Shown in pieces: positions 43,696-51,121 of a stretch of 64,000 nucleotides of DNA (position 1 is the stretch's first letter; every line of letters starts with the position of its first letter). Below the pieces are notes generated by a model. That model was not told where the DNA came from. It worked only from the letters and a program-made list of their open reading frames with translations, and made no database searches. The stretch spans positions 1,216,001-1,280,000 of the forward strand of contig NZ_CP100390.1 in assembly GCF_026016465.1 (NCBI RefSeq), given 5' to 3'. Made by a program: the position numbers and the translations under genes. This stretch comes from Alkalimarinus alittae (GTDB taxonomy: Bacteria; Pseudomonadota; Gammaproteobacteria; Pseudomonadales; Oleiphilaceae).

Positions 43696-44510
43696 TGTCT
43701 TCCATGCAAGAGGAGCGCTCGCAGCCAATTGTAGAAACATCTTTAACTGAATTAGCTTTCATATTCTTTTTTATACTGCTTATTTTCTCGGCATGGAAAT
43801 TCACCGAATTTGACAAAATGTTAGATGAGAAAAACGCTGCTCAAGCAAATCTTGAAATGCAACTTAGCGATTTAACAAGTGGAATGAAAGAGGCTGCTAA
43901 GCTTGCAGGGTTAGAAGAACCCTTTGACCCAGCTGCTTTATTTAAAGAGCTATCTATAGAGAAAGGTAAAGCTGAAAGTACTTCTAAAAAATTAATGGAG
44001 TTTGAATCTCTGACTAAAACAATAGAACAGGTAGGTAAGGACTCAGGATTCGAGGATAGCTCATCTGAGGAATTACTAGAAAGGATAGTCCAGCTGCACC
44101 AAGATACTAAGGGGCAAAACCTCAATCTTAGGAAGAAAATCACACAATTAGGTAACGGCCTTGATCACCCGCCTTGCTGGGCTGATCCTATCACTGGAAA
44201 CATACAGTATTTATTTGATGTTGTTATTAATGAAGAAAATGTGCATTTTCATCCTGGTTGGCCAGAATCTAGACACGCCCAAGCAATTAATAACCGGAAC
44301 ATATCCTCTATACCTGGCGTATATAATTTAAACAAAGATCTTTGGGTTAAAAGCCAAGGTCTTTATGAGGAATCTATTGCAGCAAAGTGTCGGCACTTCG
44401 TAAAAGTATATGACCATGCTGATTCAAAGAGGGCGTTTAAGTCTTACCTGCTCGGAATTGAAAATCATTTCTATAAGTTTTTGAGTAGACAGCGATATGA
44501 AAGACTCTGA
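43695..44510 (+). CDS. Single-TM MotB/ExbD-like partner (operon gene 4)
   Basis: 271 residues. A short cytosolic N-terminus leads to one helix (about residues 17-36) containing ELAFIFFFILLIFSAWKF; Glu18 sits where MotB/ExbD proteins carry their ion-binding acid. A coiled coil spans about 45-155. The C-terminal globular domain begins PPCWADPITGNIQYLFDV, is not recognisable as OmpA-like, and should be periplasmic. Start and stop overlap the neighbours, so its dosage is coupled to gene 3. The family is similar in layout to ZorB but differs in its C-terminus. Confidence 0.72.
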   Translation: MSSMQEERSQPIVETSLTELAFIFFFILLIFSAWKFTEFDKMLDEKNAAQANLEMQLSDLTSGMKEAAKLAGLEEPFDPAALFKELSIEKGKAESTSKKLMEFESLTKTIEQVGKDSGFEDSSSEELLERIVQLHQDTKGQNLNLRKKITQLGNGLDHPPCWADPITGNIQYLFDVVINEENVHFHPGWPESRHAQAINNRNISSIPGVYNLNKDLWVKSQGLYEESIAAKCRHFVKVYDHADSKRAFKSYLLGIENHFYKFLSRQRYERL

Positions 44511-44673
44511 TGATATTTTGTCTATCAAGCGACAAGATTTTCTAACTTGTTCAGATGATCTGGTGAATAAGTTAGCTCGAAAACAGACAGATCAGCAGCA
44601 AAAAACAATTGCTGAAGGTAGTATTTTTTCACGGATACGTTCTCTGTGGTCTGATAAAAAAGGAAAAAATTGA
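44497..44673 (+). CDS. Small 58-residue protein (operon gene 5)
   Basis: An ATG at 44497, 14 bp inside the end of gene 4, opens 58 codons ending at TGA 44671-44673. The product is hydrophilic (starts MKDSDDILSIKRQDFLTCSD) with a basic C-terminus (SLWSDKKGKN) and probably two helices. The overlap argues that it belongs to the operon. It may be a soluble regulator or adaptor; no similarity recognised. Confidence 0.58.
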   Translation: MKDSDDILSIKRQDFLTCSDDLVNKLARKQTDQQQKTIAEGSIFSRIRSLWSDKKGKN

Positions 44674-44710
44674 GATTGGTGTAAAGATTCCATAAAATAT
44701 CATGCTATTT

Positions 44711-44776
44711 AGGAATAGGAATAGGAATAGGAATAGGAATAGGAATAGGAATAGGAATAGGAATAGGAATAGGAAT
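44711..44776 (+). repeat. Hexanucleotide microsatellite (AGGAAT)11
   Basis: Eleven perfect AGGAAT units starting 38 bp after the last gene of the operon. It is not inside a reading frame that I can support. Tracts of this kind change copy number by slippage. Confidence 0.95.
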
Positions 44777-45068
44777 AGAACGCTCGAAACCAAAAAACAA
44801 GATAACAAAGTACCATACTTTCGGCATGATACTGTTTTGAAACTGACCTTTTAACACCCCCCAGAATAGCATTCAGGCTTGTTCGTAATTTTGATTTGCT
44901 TGGAAATGCACCTTACGACCATCGTCATAAGTCCGATAACAATCTTCGTTGGTACATCGCGTGTTACATTCGTTTATATGGTGAAAATAATAACAGTGTC
45001 CATTTGATTGGGGCGGTATCTATTATCTAGATGGTCAATATTATGTAACCGTTCAAACTGAGACATAC
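44777..45068. other. Debris with short gene remnants
   Basis: About 290 bp. An open stretch around 44880-45020 (RLVRNFDLLGNAPYDHRHKS and on) has no start and ends quickly, so it is probably a decayed gene. It is followed by the right-hand inverted repeat. Confidence 0.35.
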
Positions 45069-45084
45069 TTGGCTCTCAGCGATT
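45048..45084 (-). repeat. Right copy of inverted repeat flanking the channel operon
   Basis: GTAACCGTTCAAACTGAGAC, then CTCTCAGCGATTA: the reverse complement of 39674-39711 with minor differences. It lies at the 5' edge of an IS3 transposase remnant. Confidence 0.6.
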
Positions 45085-45404
45085 ACCCTTCCCCATCAAA
45101 GCCTTTTTCAAGCTTAGATGACGCTAGGAGGTGGGTGCATAGTTTTAGCACTTGGTACAACAACGAGCACTGCCATAGCGGCATTAAATTTGTTACCCCA
45201 GCGCAACGTCATTATGGCGAAGATAAAGCAGTTTTCAAACAGCGTAACATCACTTATGAAGCCGCTAAAATAGCCAACCCAGCCCGCTGGAAAGGACGAA
45301 AATCACGCAACTGGGAGCATGAAAATGAAGTGCTGCTTAATCCACCAAAAGAGAAGACTGCAGAGCCGAGAGCAAGAGAGTTTGAAAAAAGTAGCTTAGA
45401 ATAA
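45069..45404 (+). pseudogene. IS3-family transposase, C-terminal remnant
   Basis: The frame reads PSKPFSSLDDARRWVHSF, then WYNNEHCHSGIKFVTPAQRH, the C-terminal part of the integrase core of IS3-type OrfB including the conserved WYN..HSGI. Upstream catalytic Asp residues and OrfA are absent. The TTG at 45069 is not a real start. Debris of an element that once lay beside the channel operon. Confidence 0.8.
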
Positions 45405-45617
45405 CGGACAGCTAGCTTGACAGATACTGGAGGGGTGGAAGTTCGATTGATGATGAACTGCTAAATTCATTGCTTAAAGATAAATGAAGTAATACCTGAT
45501 TACTAGGTTAAAGCTGTATATTTAGATGCGGGAATGAAATAACAGGTAATAATTATAAGCACCATAATATTCCCGCCGCCTTAAAAATATATTATCCTCA
45601 ACGCTCCACTCAAAAAA

Positions 45618-45818
45618 ATGGATTTTATTATGGGTAACGGATACCTAGCATTAACCCGCCGTGAAGGTGAAAAACTATTCTTTTTCATCGAAGACTCTAA
45701 TGGTACTATTACAAAAATCAGGATTGACCTTAACGAAATCACTGGCAATCAGGTAAAAATAGGTATCGATGCACCTAAAACCGTTCAAATTATTAGAGAT
45801 GAACTATTAAGCAAATAA
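45618..45818 (+). CDS. CsrA-like RNA-binding regulator
   Basis: 66 residues, five longer than typical CsrA. The N-terminal strand YLALTRREGEKL and the C-terminal block GNQVKIGIDAPKTVQIIRDE match CsrA closely. The Leu and Arg that contact GGA in RNA (Leu4 and Arg44 in E. coli CsrA) have counterparts here. The middle (FFIEDSNGTITKIRIDLNEI) carries a short insertion. A mobile-region paralogue could retune host post-transcriptional regulation. A second ATG at 45630 is a possible start; no strong Shine-Dalgarno is visible. Confidence 0.8.
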   Translation: MDFIMGNGYLALTRREGEKLFFFIEDSNGTITKIRIDLNEITGNQVKIGIDAPKTVQIIRDELLSK

Positions 45819-45858
45819 TTATTTTCAAAATAATTCACTGTGCTTTGCTCATATACTT

Positions 45859-46566
45859 ATGAATACAAAAAAACACCTGATAAGCCTTATAGCATTGTTA
45901 ATTACCACGTTTGCACTAGTTGCCCATGCTGACACCCTAAACTTCCGAAAGGCTAAGAAGGAACTACAAAAGGTCTACTCTGACAACCAGATCAGTTTCT
46001 ATTGTGGCTGCACCTTTTCATCACAATTAAAAGCAGGGTCTAAAACCAAGAAACGTTTAACTCCTGATTGGGATAGCTGCGGCTACACGCCCCGTAAACA
46101 GCCCAATCGCGCCAGTCGCATTGAATGGGAACACGTCATGCCAGCACATCATTTTGGGCAGCATATGCAATGCTGGCGCGATGGTGGGCGTAAAGTATGT
46201 AAGAAGGATAATGTATTCAAAGAAATGGAAGGCGATATGCACAACCTAGTACCCGCTATAGGTGAAGTTAACGGTGACCGTTCCAACTTCAAATACGGCA
46301 TGATAGAAAACGAATCGCGGGTTTACGGCTCATGTGATGCTGAAGTTGATTTCAAGGGTAAACGATTTGAACCTTCACCGAGTGTTCGGGGGGATATTGC
46401 ACGAACTTACTTTTATATGTCAGAACGATACAATGTGCGATTAAGCAAGCAGCAACGGCAGCTGCTTTCAGCTTGGGACAAGCTAGACCCTGTTGACGAC
46501 TGGGAACGAACCAAGAATAAACGTATTGAGAGTATCCAAGGTAATTCAAACCCGTTTATCCAATAA
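45859..46566 (+). CDS. endA: Endonuclease I family periplasmic nuclease
   Basis: 235 residues. A cleavable signal peptide (hydrophobic to about residue 22, VAHA-DT site) precedes a complete endonuclease I fold: FYCGC, CGYTPRKQPNRASRIEWEHV with the catalytic His and Glu, then HNLVPAIGEVNGDRSN with metal-binding Asn. Enzymes of this group (EndA, Vvn, Dns) degrade DNA non-specifically in the periplasm or outside the cell and limit uptake of foreign DNA. It ends ten bases from a convergent gene. Confidence 0.92.
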   Translation: MNTKKHLISLIALLITTFALVAHADTLNFRKAKKELQKVYSDNQISFYCGCTFSSQLKAGSKTKKRLTPDWDSCGYTPRKQPNRASRIEWEHVMPAHHFGQHMQCWRDGGRKVCKKDNVFKEMEGDMHNLVPAIGEVNGDRSNFKYGMIENESRVYGSCDAEVDFKGKRFEPSPSVRGDIARTYFYMSERYNVRLSKQQRQLLSAWDKLDPVDDWERTKNKRIESIQGNSNPFIQ

Positions 46567-46575
46567 CGGCGGTTA

Positions 46576-47010
46576 TTACCGTGACCACATTAAAAACAAT
46601 ACCGGTGCGAATATTCGCATCGGTAACTTTACCCAGAATGGAAAGCTATCCCATTCATCTTCACAACCGCAGAAGTCGTTAAAATAATTTAGACATAATG
46701 TCGATACCGTAAACCACAAAATAGTAATCAAACCAAACAACAAATAATCCATAGTTACTCCTGTTAATTCTATGAATTTGCAAACTGAAAAATCTTGTTG
46801 GCTATAAGTTCTGCCCCACTCAGATTTTGATACCCCATCAGGAAATATTTTCTCAACACCACCATCAATCAAGCCATTACCAGAAGTGAGAATCATGAAT
46901 AACTGGTCGCGTGTTAATTCAAAAGCATCACATAGCTGAAGATAGGTTTCGATGTATTCAATTGGTAATGAGATAGTTAGTCGTGATGGTATTTTCTTTG
47001 GCTTTGTCAT
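46576..47010 (-). CDS. Hypothetical protein with ribbon-helix-helix-like N-terminus and C-terminal TM helix
   Basis: 144 residues. The first 50 (PSRLTISLPIEYIETYLQLC, then FELTRDQLFMILTSG) read like a strand-helix-helix segment. A hydrophobic helix lies near 90-108 and a second near 125-142. It precedes two other plasmid-like minus-strand genes and may form an operon with them. Function unknown. Confidence 0.58.
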   Translation of the reverse strand: MTKPKKIPSRLTISLPIEYIETYLQLCDAFELTRDQLFMILTSGNGLIDGGVEKIFPDGVSKSEWGRTYSQQDFSVCKFIELTGVTMDYLLFGLITILWFTVSTLCLNYFNDFCGCEDEWDSFPFWVKLPMRIFAPVLFLMWSR

Positions 47011-47052
47011 AAGTACCCCGTTGTTTTGGGGTATTTATGCATTCACCTGAAG

Positions 47053-47418
47053 CTATTCTTTATTACCGCGCACACATCTCTCAGCTTCTGCATAAGCTAT
47101 TTTAAAGCTGTCATCTGATACAGGCATTCCCGCTGGTGATAAGGGCGTCACACCCATAGTAGCTCGCTTTGCTTCTACTTTAGCAATGTACTCACTACTC
47201 ATTGGGTTAATACCTTTATTGCGCTCTTTACAATCAACACCTGAATCATACATATGGTCATATTCTTCAGGGTATTTTTCAATATGAATCTTGTGAGCAA
47301 GTTCATTGATTTCGGCTTTGGTAGCATCTTCACTGTCAAGGTGTTTAATTTCAGGGGTAGATAGTCCAATACGGGCTTCAGTATGTTTTCGATTCTCCTC
47401 TTTTTTAAAGCGGTTCAT
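47053..47418 (-). CDS. Hypothetical protein, plasmid/ICE-associated type
   Basis: 121 residues, highly charged, with LAHKIHIEKYPEEYDHMYDS and GINPMSSEYIAKVEAKRATM. I recognise this pattern from hypothetical proteins on enterobacterial mobile elements, without known function. Middle gene of a minus-strand trio; nine bases separate it from the gene upstream. Confidence 0.65.
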   Translation of the reverse strand: MNRFKKEENRKHTEARIGLSTPEIKHLDSEDATKAEINELAHKIHIEKYPEEYDHMYDSGVDCKERNKGINPMSSEYIAKVEAKRATMGVTPLSPAGMPVSDDSFKIAYAEAERCVRGNKE

Positions 47419-47427
47419 ATAGTTACC

Positions 47428-47850
47428 TCATTTAATGTTGAAAAGCAGTGTCATAGCATTATGTTGACTTACGGTCAGTACATGTATGGCCGCAGACTGT
47501 TTCAGTCGTTGTACATCGATAACTTCCCGAACTGGATTTTGGTATCGTAGTTCGGTACACCAACGTTGATAGAAGAATTGAATACCGGCATCAACATCAC
47601 CGGTAAGGGTTATCAAGTCGGCACGAAGATATTCATTTGGTTGATTCCATTGCCGGTAAGTACTGCATTTATCAACATCAAAGCATGTGTGTGAATCAAA
47701 AAGGGATATATGTAAATCGTAGTCGAATCCAATAATGGTGGATTCAAAATCATAACGGTCAGGGGTGAACCCGTGACTGATAAGAATGGATTCAAAATTG
47801 AGTAGCATGGCAGAGACCTTTGTTGTTGACTTGCCAAATTTCTTTGCCAA
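47428..47850 (-). CDS. Hypothetical protein
   Basis: 140 residues, soluble, with a mixed alpha/beta pattern and YDFESTIIGFDYDLHISLFD near residue 33. First gene of the minus-strand trio ending at 46576. No family recognised. Confidence 0.57.
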   Translation of the reverse strand: MAKKFGKSTTKVSAMLLNFESILISHGFTPDRYDFESTIIGFDYDLHISLFDSHTCFDVDKCSTYRQWNQPNEYLRADLITLTGDVDAGIQFFYQRWCTELRYQNPVREVIDVQRLKQSAAIHVLTVSQHNAMTLLFNIK

Positions 47851-47944
47851 CTAATCAAAAGTATCTGTGAATCATACTATTTTGGTGATCAAAAATCAAT
47901 CAGTTACATTGCTCGGTCAATTTTTAATTTAGGTTAAACTATTT

Positions 47945-48275
47945 CAGTGATGAGCAACGTTGCACTCACCTCCATGTCATGCAGCCTGACATGTTGGTAA
48001 ACATCATCAACCATTGTCTGAATCCGTTTCATCATCTTCGATTCATTACCCACAATCTGATATAGCGTTGCTTCCAGTTCATGACGTTGAAGGTGATGCG
48101 TTAAACGTCATGCGTTAAACGTCATGCCAGTTTATTCAGTGCATGACGACGCAGACCTGCACCTACAGGTACATTGTTGTATTCAGCAATATAACGCTGC
48201 ACTTTATCTTCACATGACTTCACTGTCCGTTCATTGAAAATATGGGGAATCACTATTGGCTTCACTGGTTCAGGA
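47945..48275 (-). pseudogene. Decayed mobilisation-type gene remnants
   Basis: On the minus strand two frames can be read: one with IVIPHIFNERTVKSCEDKVQ followed by RYIAEYNNVPVGAGLRRHAL, another with HELEATLYQIVGNESKMMKR. They are separated by a tandem GCGTTAAACGTCAT duplication that breaks the frame. The style (NVPVGAGLRRHA) suggests a short mobilisation or relaxosome-accessory protein. Low certainty on identity, good certainty that it is broken. Confidence 0.45.
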
Positions 48276-48280
48276 ATGTA

Positions 48281-48385
48281 TTCAATAAAGAAAAGAAACA
48301 GGGGAATAAAGAGCTGGGTGCTGCATACCTGACTGGTCTATTATTTTACGTATCATTAATTTCTGTACTAATTGTTCTGAACTAA
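48281..48385 (+). pseudogene. C-terminal remnant of a cassette-type membrane protein gene
   Basis: The frame FNKEKKQGNKELGAAYLTGL and on, ending in TAA at 48383-48385, matches the last 34 residues of the product of 32429-32671 at 26 positions. No start or attC is attached. It shows that cassette-derived DNA also lies outside the present array. Confidence 0.72.
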
Positions 48386-48903
48386 ACCACCAGGATACAA
48401 GCGACCTGAACATTTTTTAAAAAGGGGGGCTGCACCCTACCAAAATATGGGTGCTACTTTGCACTTAAAACCGCCATACTTTTGTAACGAACATTAGCCG
48501 CATTATAACGAAAAAGACACTGACCTATTAGAATTCTATGAGAAACAAGTAGATCAATTTGTCGCAGCTTTTCATCACGACTGATTAATATCACTAGCGT
48601 CCTCAGGGATCACTTATCCGCAGCGTTTGTGGATAAGCTTGGGGATATTTATGCTTGAGTACGGTGGCCTCTATCTCTTAAAGGGTTGGTTGTTTTTTGT
48701 ACATAAATAGTTTTTATGTACAAATAAGTGCATGTCTTTGAGCTGATGATTTTAAAGTGTATCGATCCATCAAACTCCGATGGATATGCTAAAAGAATAA
48801 AGCTCCTCGGCAGGCCAATAATCAGGCCTTCCTTCCTTTTCGTGAAGTGAAACTTCTACAAAATGCCCGTCTCTAATCCAGTGATTAGTTATCGATAGAG
48901 TAT
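48386..48903. other. Gene-poor debris
   Basis: Over 500 bp with no intact gene. Short frame fragments occur (for example EFYEKQVDQFVAAFHHD before a stop at about 48582), and there is a run of six G near 48423. Confidence 0.4.
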
Positions 48904-48992
48904 CTATGTATACTTATAGATTGACAATATATTATATATAGTATATATATAGCTATACATTAACTATATGTATGCATACCTATAAGTTGACA
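48904..48992 (+). promoter_or_regulatory. Promoter and repeated operator of the mobile mystery pair
   Basis: TTGACA (48921-48926) and TATATA (48944-48949) are 17 bases apart. Two similar boxes, CTATGTATACTTATAGATTGACA (48904-48926, written here in two parts: CTATGTATACTTATA, GATTGACA) and CTATATGTATGCATACC with TATAAGTTGACA (48964-48992), bracket the transcription start. They are probably binding sites for the HTH protein encoded just downstream. Confidence 0.6.
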
Positions 48993-48996
48993 TGAT

Positions 48997-49464
48997 ATGA
49001 GCCTTAAAAAAGTCGTAATACAGCAGTATAGAGAAAATGTTAATCGCGCAAAGCAAAAGGTCGAAGGACTCCGTGTACCTTCAGAGGGGTGGCTTCGTAC
49101 CACCCGAAAGGCTCTTGGAATGTCTGGGGCACAACTTGGGAGGAGGCTTGGTGTAACACGCGGCTCTATTTCAAACACAGAAAAGGCCGAGCTTAACGGT
49201 GGAGTTACACTCAAAGCTATGCAACAAATGGCTGAAGGGTTGGGGTGTCGATTTGTTTATGCCGTAGTGCCTGAAAAAAATATAGAAGATGTTATTTACC
49301 GCCGAGCGTTAAAAAAGGCAAGAGAGCAGATTGAAGAGGCTAGCGTGCATATGGCACTGGAAGAGCAGGTGCTAAGCAGTAGTATGCTGGATATCGAAGT
49401 CAGAAGGCTTGCCGATGAAATGTTCAATGAGGCTAGTGCTGAGTTATGGAATGACGATGAATGA
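48997..49464 (+). CDS. Mobile mystery protein A (HTH regulator/antitoxin)
   Basis: 155 residues. Residues 30-75 (GWLRTTRKALGMSGAQLGRR, then LGVTRGSISNTEKAE) form an XRE-type helix-turn-helix. The segment GLGCRFVYAVVPE that follows is typical of mobile mystery protein A, which is nearly always encoded with a Fic-domain partner on mobile elements. It overlaps that partner by 14 bp. It likely represses its own promoter and controls the Fic protein, as in toxin-antitoxin pairs. Confidence 0.85.
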   Translation: MSLKKVVIQQYRENVNRAKQKVEGLRVPSEGWLRTTRKALGMSGAQLGRRLGVTRGSISNTEKAELNGGVTLKAMQQMAEGLGCRFVYAVVPEKNIEDVIYRRALKKAREQIEEASVHMALEEQVLSSSMLDIEVRRLADEMFNEASAELWNDDE

Positions 49465-50050
49465 AATTATAGGTAACCCAGATGGAGCTACACCTCTTGA
49501 CCCAGATGAGTTGGAGGGTCTTATTTTCACTCACATTCAGACAAGGGGGCAACTCGACCAACTTGAGCTGATTAACGTTCAAACTGGTATTAAATGGCTT
49601 AAAAAACAAAAAAAGGCAGACCCTTTTACGGAGGGCTTTGTGTGCAGCTTACATAAGAGGTTGTTTGGTGATGTATGGAGGTGGGCAGGCTGCTTTCGTA
49701 AGACGGAAAAAAATATTGGCTGTGATGCGATTTATATTGGCGTTAACCTGAAGAATTTATTGGACGATGTACGTTATTGGGTTGAACATGACATTTACGC
49801 ATCAAAAGAGTTAGCAGCGCGCTTTCATCACCGATTAGTTGCTATCCATCCATTCCCCAATGGCAATGGAAGGTTCTCCCGAATAATGGCCGACTCAGTT
49901 TTGACGATTGCGATGAATGAAGAGCCTATAGACTGGGCAGGAGGGCATAACCTTCAATCTATGTCTGATCATCGTAAAACATACATTGCGGCACTTCGAG
50001 CGGCGGATCAAGGTGACTACACTCTTCTACTGGATTTTGTTGGGGCTTGA
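49451..50050 (+). CDS. Mobile mystery protein B (Fic domain)
   Basis: 199 residues from the ATG at 49451 (a second in-frame ATG is at 49457). The Fic core motif HPFPNGNGRFSRIMAD (consensus HxFxxGNGRxxR) is intact near residues 133-148, so AMP or another nucleotide could be transferred to a target. RRLFGD-type residues upstream (LHKRLFGDVWRWAG) complete the fold. Cognate to the HTH gene that overlaps its 5' end. The target is unknown. Confidence 0.87.
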   Translation: MTMNEIIGNPDGATPLDPDELEGLIFTHIQTRGQLDQLELINVQTGIKWLKKQKKADPFTEGFVCSLHKRLFGDVWRWAGCFRKTEKNIGCDAIYIGVNLKNLLDDVRYWVEHDIYASKELAARFHHRLVAIHPFPNGNGRFSRIMADSVLTIAMNEEPIDWAGGHNLQSMSDHRKTYIAALRAADQGDYTLLLDFVGA

Positions 50051-50163
50051 TAAGTAGCTCTTTGAATATCCCACCCAGTATTTTCGACCTGCCAGCCCAT
50101 CATTAGAAGTCAAATTAAAGCGACATGGCTGGGAGATACGTTAGCTTACCTCGAATAGCCTAG

Positions 50164-51003
50164 TTAAGTTATTTCGATAACTGGTGTAATGCTCTCCAGC
50201 TTGAGGGGAAATAAAACTCCAGGCAAATCTGGAAACTCTAAAGGAGCAATATGCCAATCCATTAGAAAAAACTTCACTAGTGCTTTTTTGATGTTAATTG
50301 TTAAAACACCATTAGCCATCTTGTAATCAAGTTCAACTGATTCAGGGTGTTCTAGTTTATGATTTGGCGTGATTTTTAGCGTAACATGCTCATTCCATTC
50401 AGAATCAAAACTTTTTTCCTGTTTAGGTTCTGGAAGATAGTTTGTCAGCTTTGAGTGCACGACTCGATTAAGTTTAAAGCTTCTAAATTCCCCACTCTTA
50501 TGGTCAAAAGCTCTAACATAGGTAGAAGTTCCAGTGGCAATAAGGCTATGAGGGGCTATTAATCTTGTGCTCTCACCTGACGTTTGCGATATATACGCTA
50601 TTTCCACTTTCTTACGTAAATAAAGGGCGCGAAAAATTGAAGAAATGTTGGCTAGCACAGGCAATGAAGATTGGAGTCGTTGTGTGTATATATTGTCAGC
50701 AATACTTGGATCGCATGTAACTGACAGAGAACCTTTGCCAATAAGATCAAGAGCATGCTCTACAGAGTGCTCAAAAAGAGGCGAGAACCAGTCAACCGGA
50801 GTATATGCCCTAAGCTGATGGCTATACTTTAATCGCTCTCCTGATCTTTCTTGATAGGTTTTAATGTCTTTGGATGCGGTTGCTTCTTTTATATCAAATC
50901 GATTCATTAACAGCTTTCTGCTTACACAGCCCAAAACCAGTGCACATAAATCAATATAGTTAAGTCTTTGCTGTTGCCTTTCTTCAGTGAGATTTAACTG
51001 CAT
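50164..51003 (-). CDS. WYL-domain regulator of the BrxR/CapW type
   Basis: 279 residues. An N-terminal winged helix (RLNYIDLCALVLGCVSRKLL, then MNRFDIKEATASKDIKTYQE) is followed by a WYL domain (IAYISQTSGESTRLIAPHSL near residue 140) and a C-terminal WCX-like extension (MDWHIAPLEFPDLPG). This three-part order fits BrxR/CapW repressors that sit next to BREX, CBASS and other defence operons and respond to a ligand through the WYL domain. It is divergent from the Wadjet-like operon, with the operator-like repeat between them. Confidence 0.85.
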   Translation of the reverse strand: MQLNLTEERQQQRLNYIDLCALVLGCVSRKLLMNRFDIKEATASKDIKTYQERSGERLKYSHQLRAYTPVDWFSPLFEHSVEHALDLIGKGSLSVTCDPSIADNIYTQRLQSSLPVLANISSIFRALYLRKKVEIAYISQTSGESTRLIAPHSLIATGTSTYVRAFDHKSGEFRSFKLNRVVHSKLTNYLPEPKQEKSFDSEWNEHVTLKITPNHKLEHPESVELDYKMANGVLTINIKKALVKFFLMDWHIAPLEFPDLPGVLFPLKLESITPVIEIT

Positions 51004-51044
51004 GTTTTGTTCCTATTATGTGTCCCTTTGCTGTTAATTTTAAC

Positions 51045-51068
51045 ATACTGTACAATAATAGGCAGTAT
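51045..51068. promoter_or_regulatory. Inverted-repeat operator candidate
   Basis: ATACTG, 12 bases, CAGTAT: a perfect 6-bp inverted repeat in the 118-bp gap between the divergent WYL gene and the SMC operon, beside AT-rich promoter DNA. Suited to a homodimeric winged-helix repressor. Confidence 0.55.
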
Positions 51069-51121
51069 ATAAATATATATAGCGTCTAAAATAATACACT
51101 TATGTCAGCGAATACACTGTT

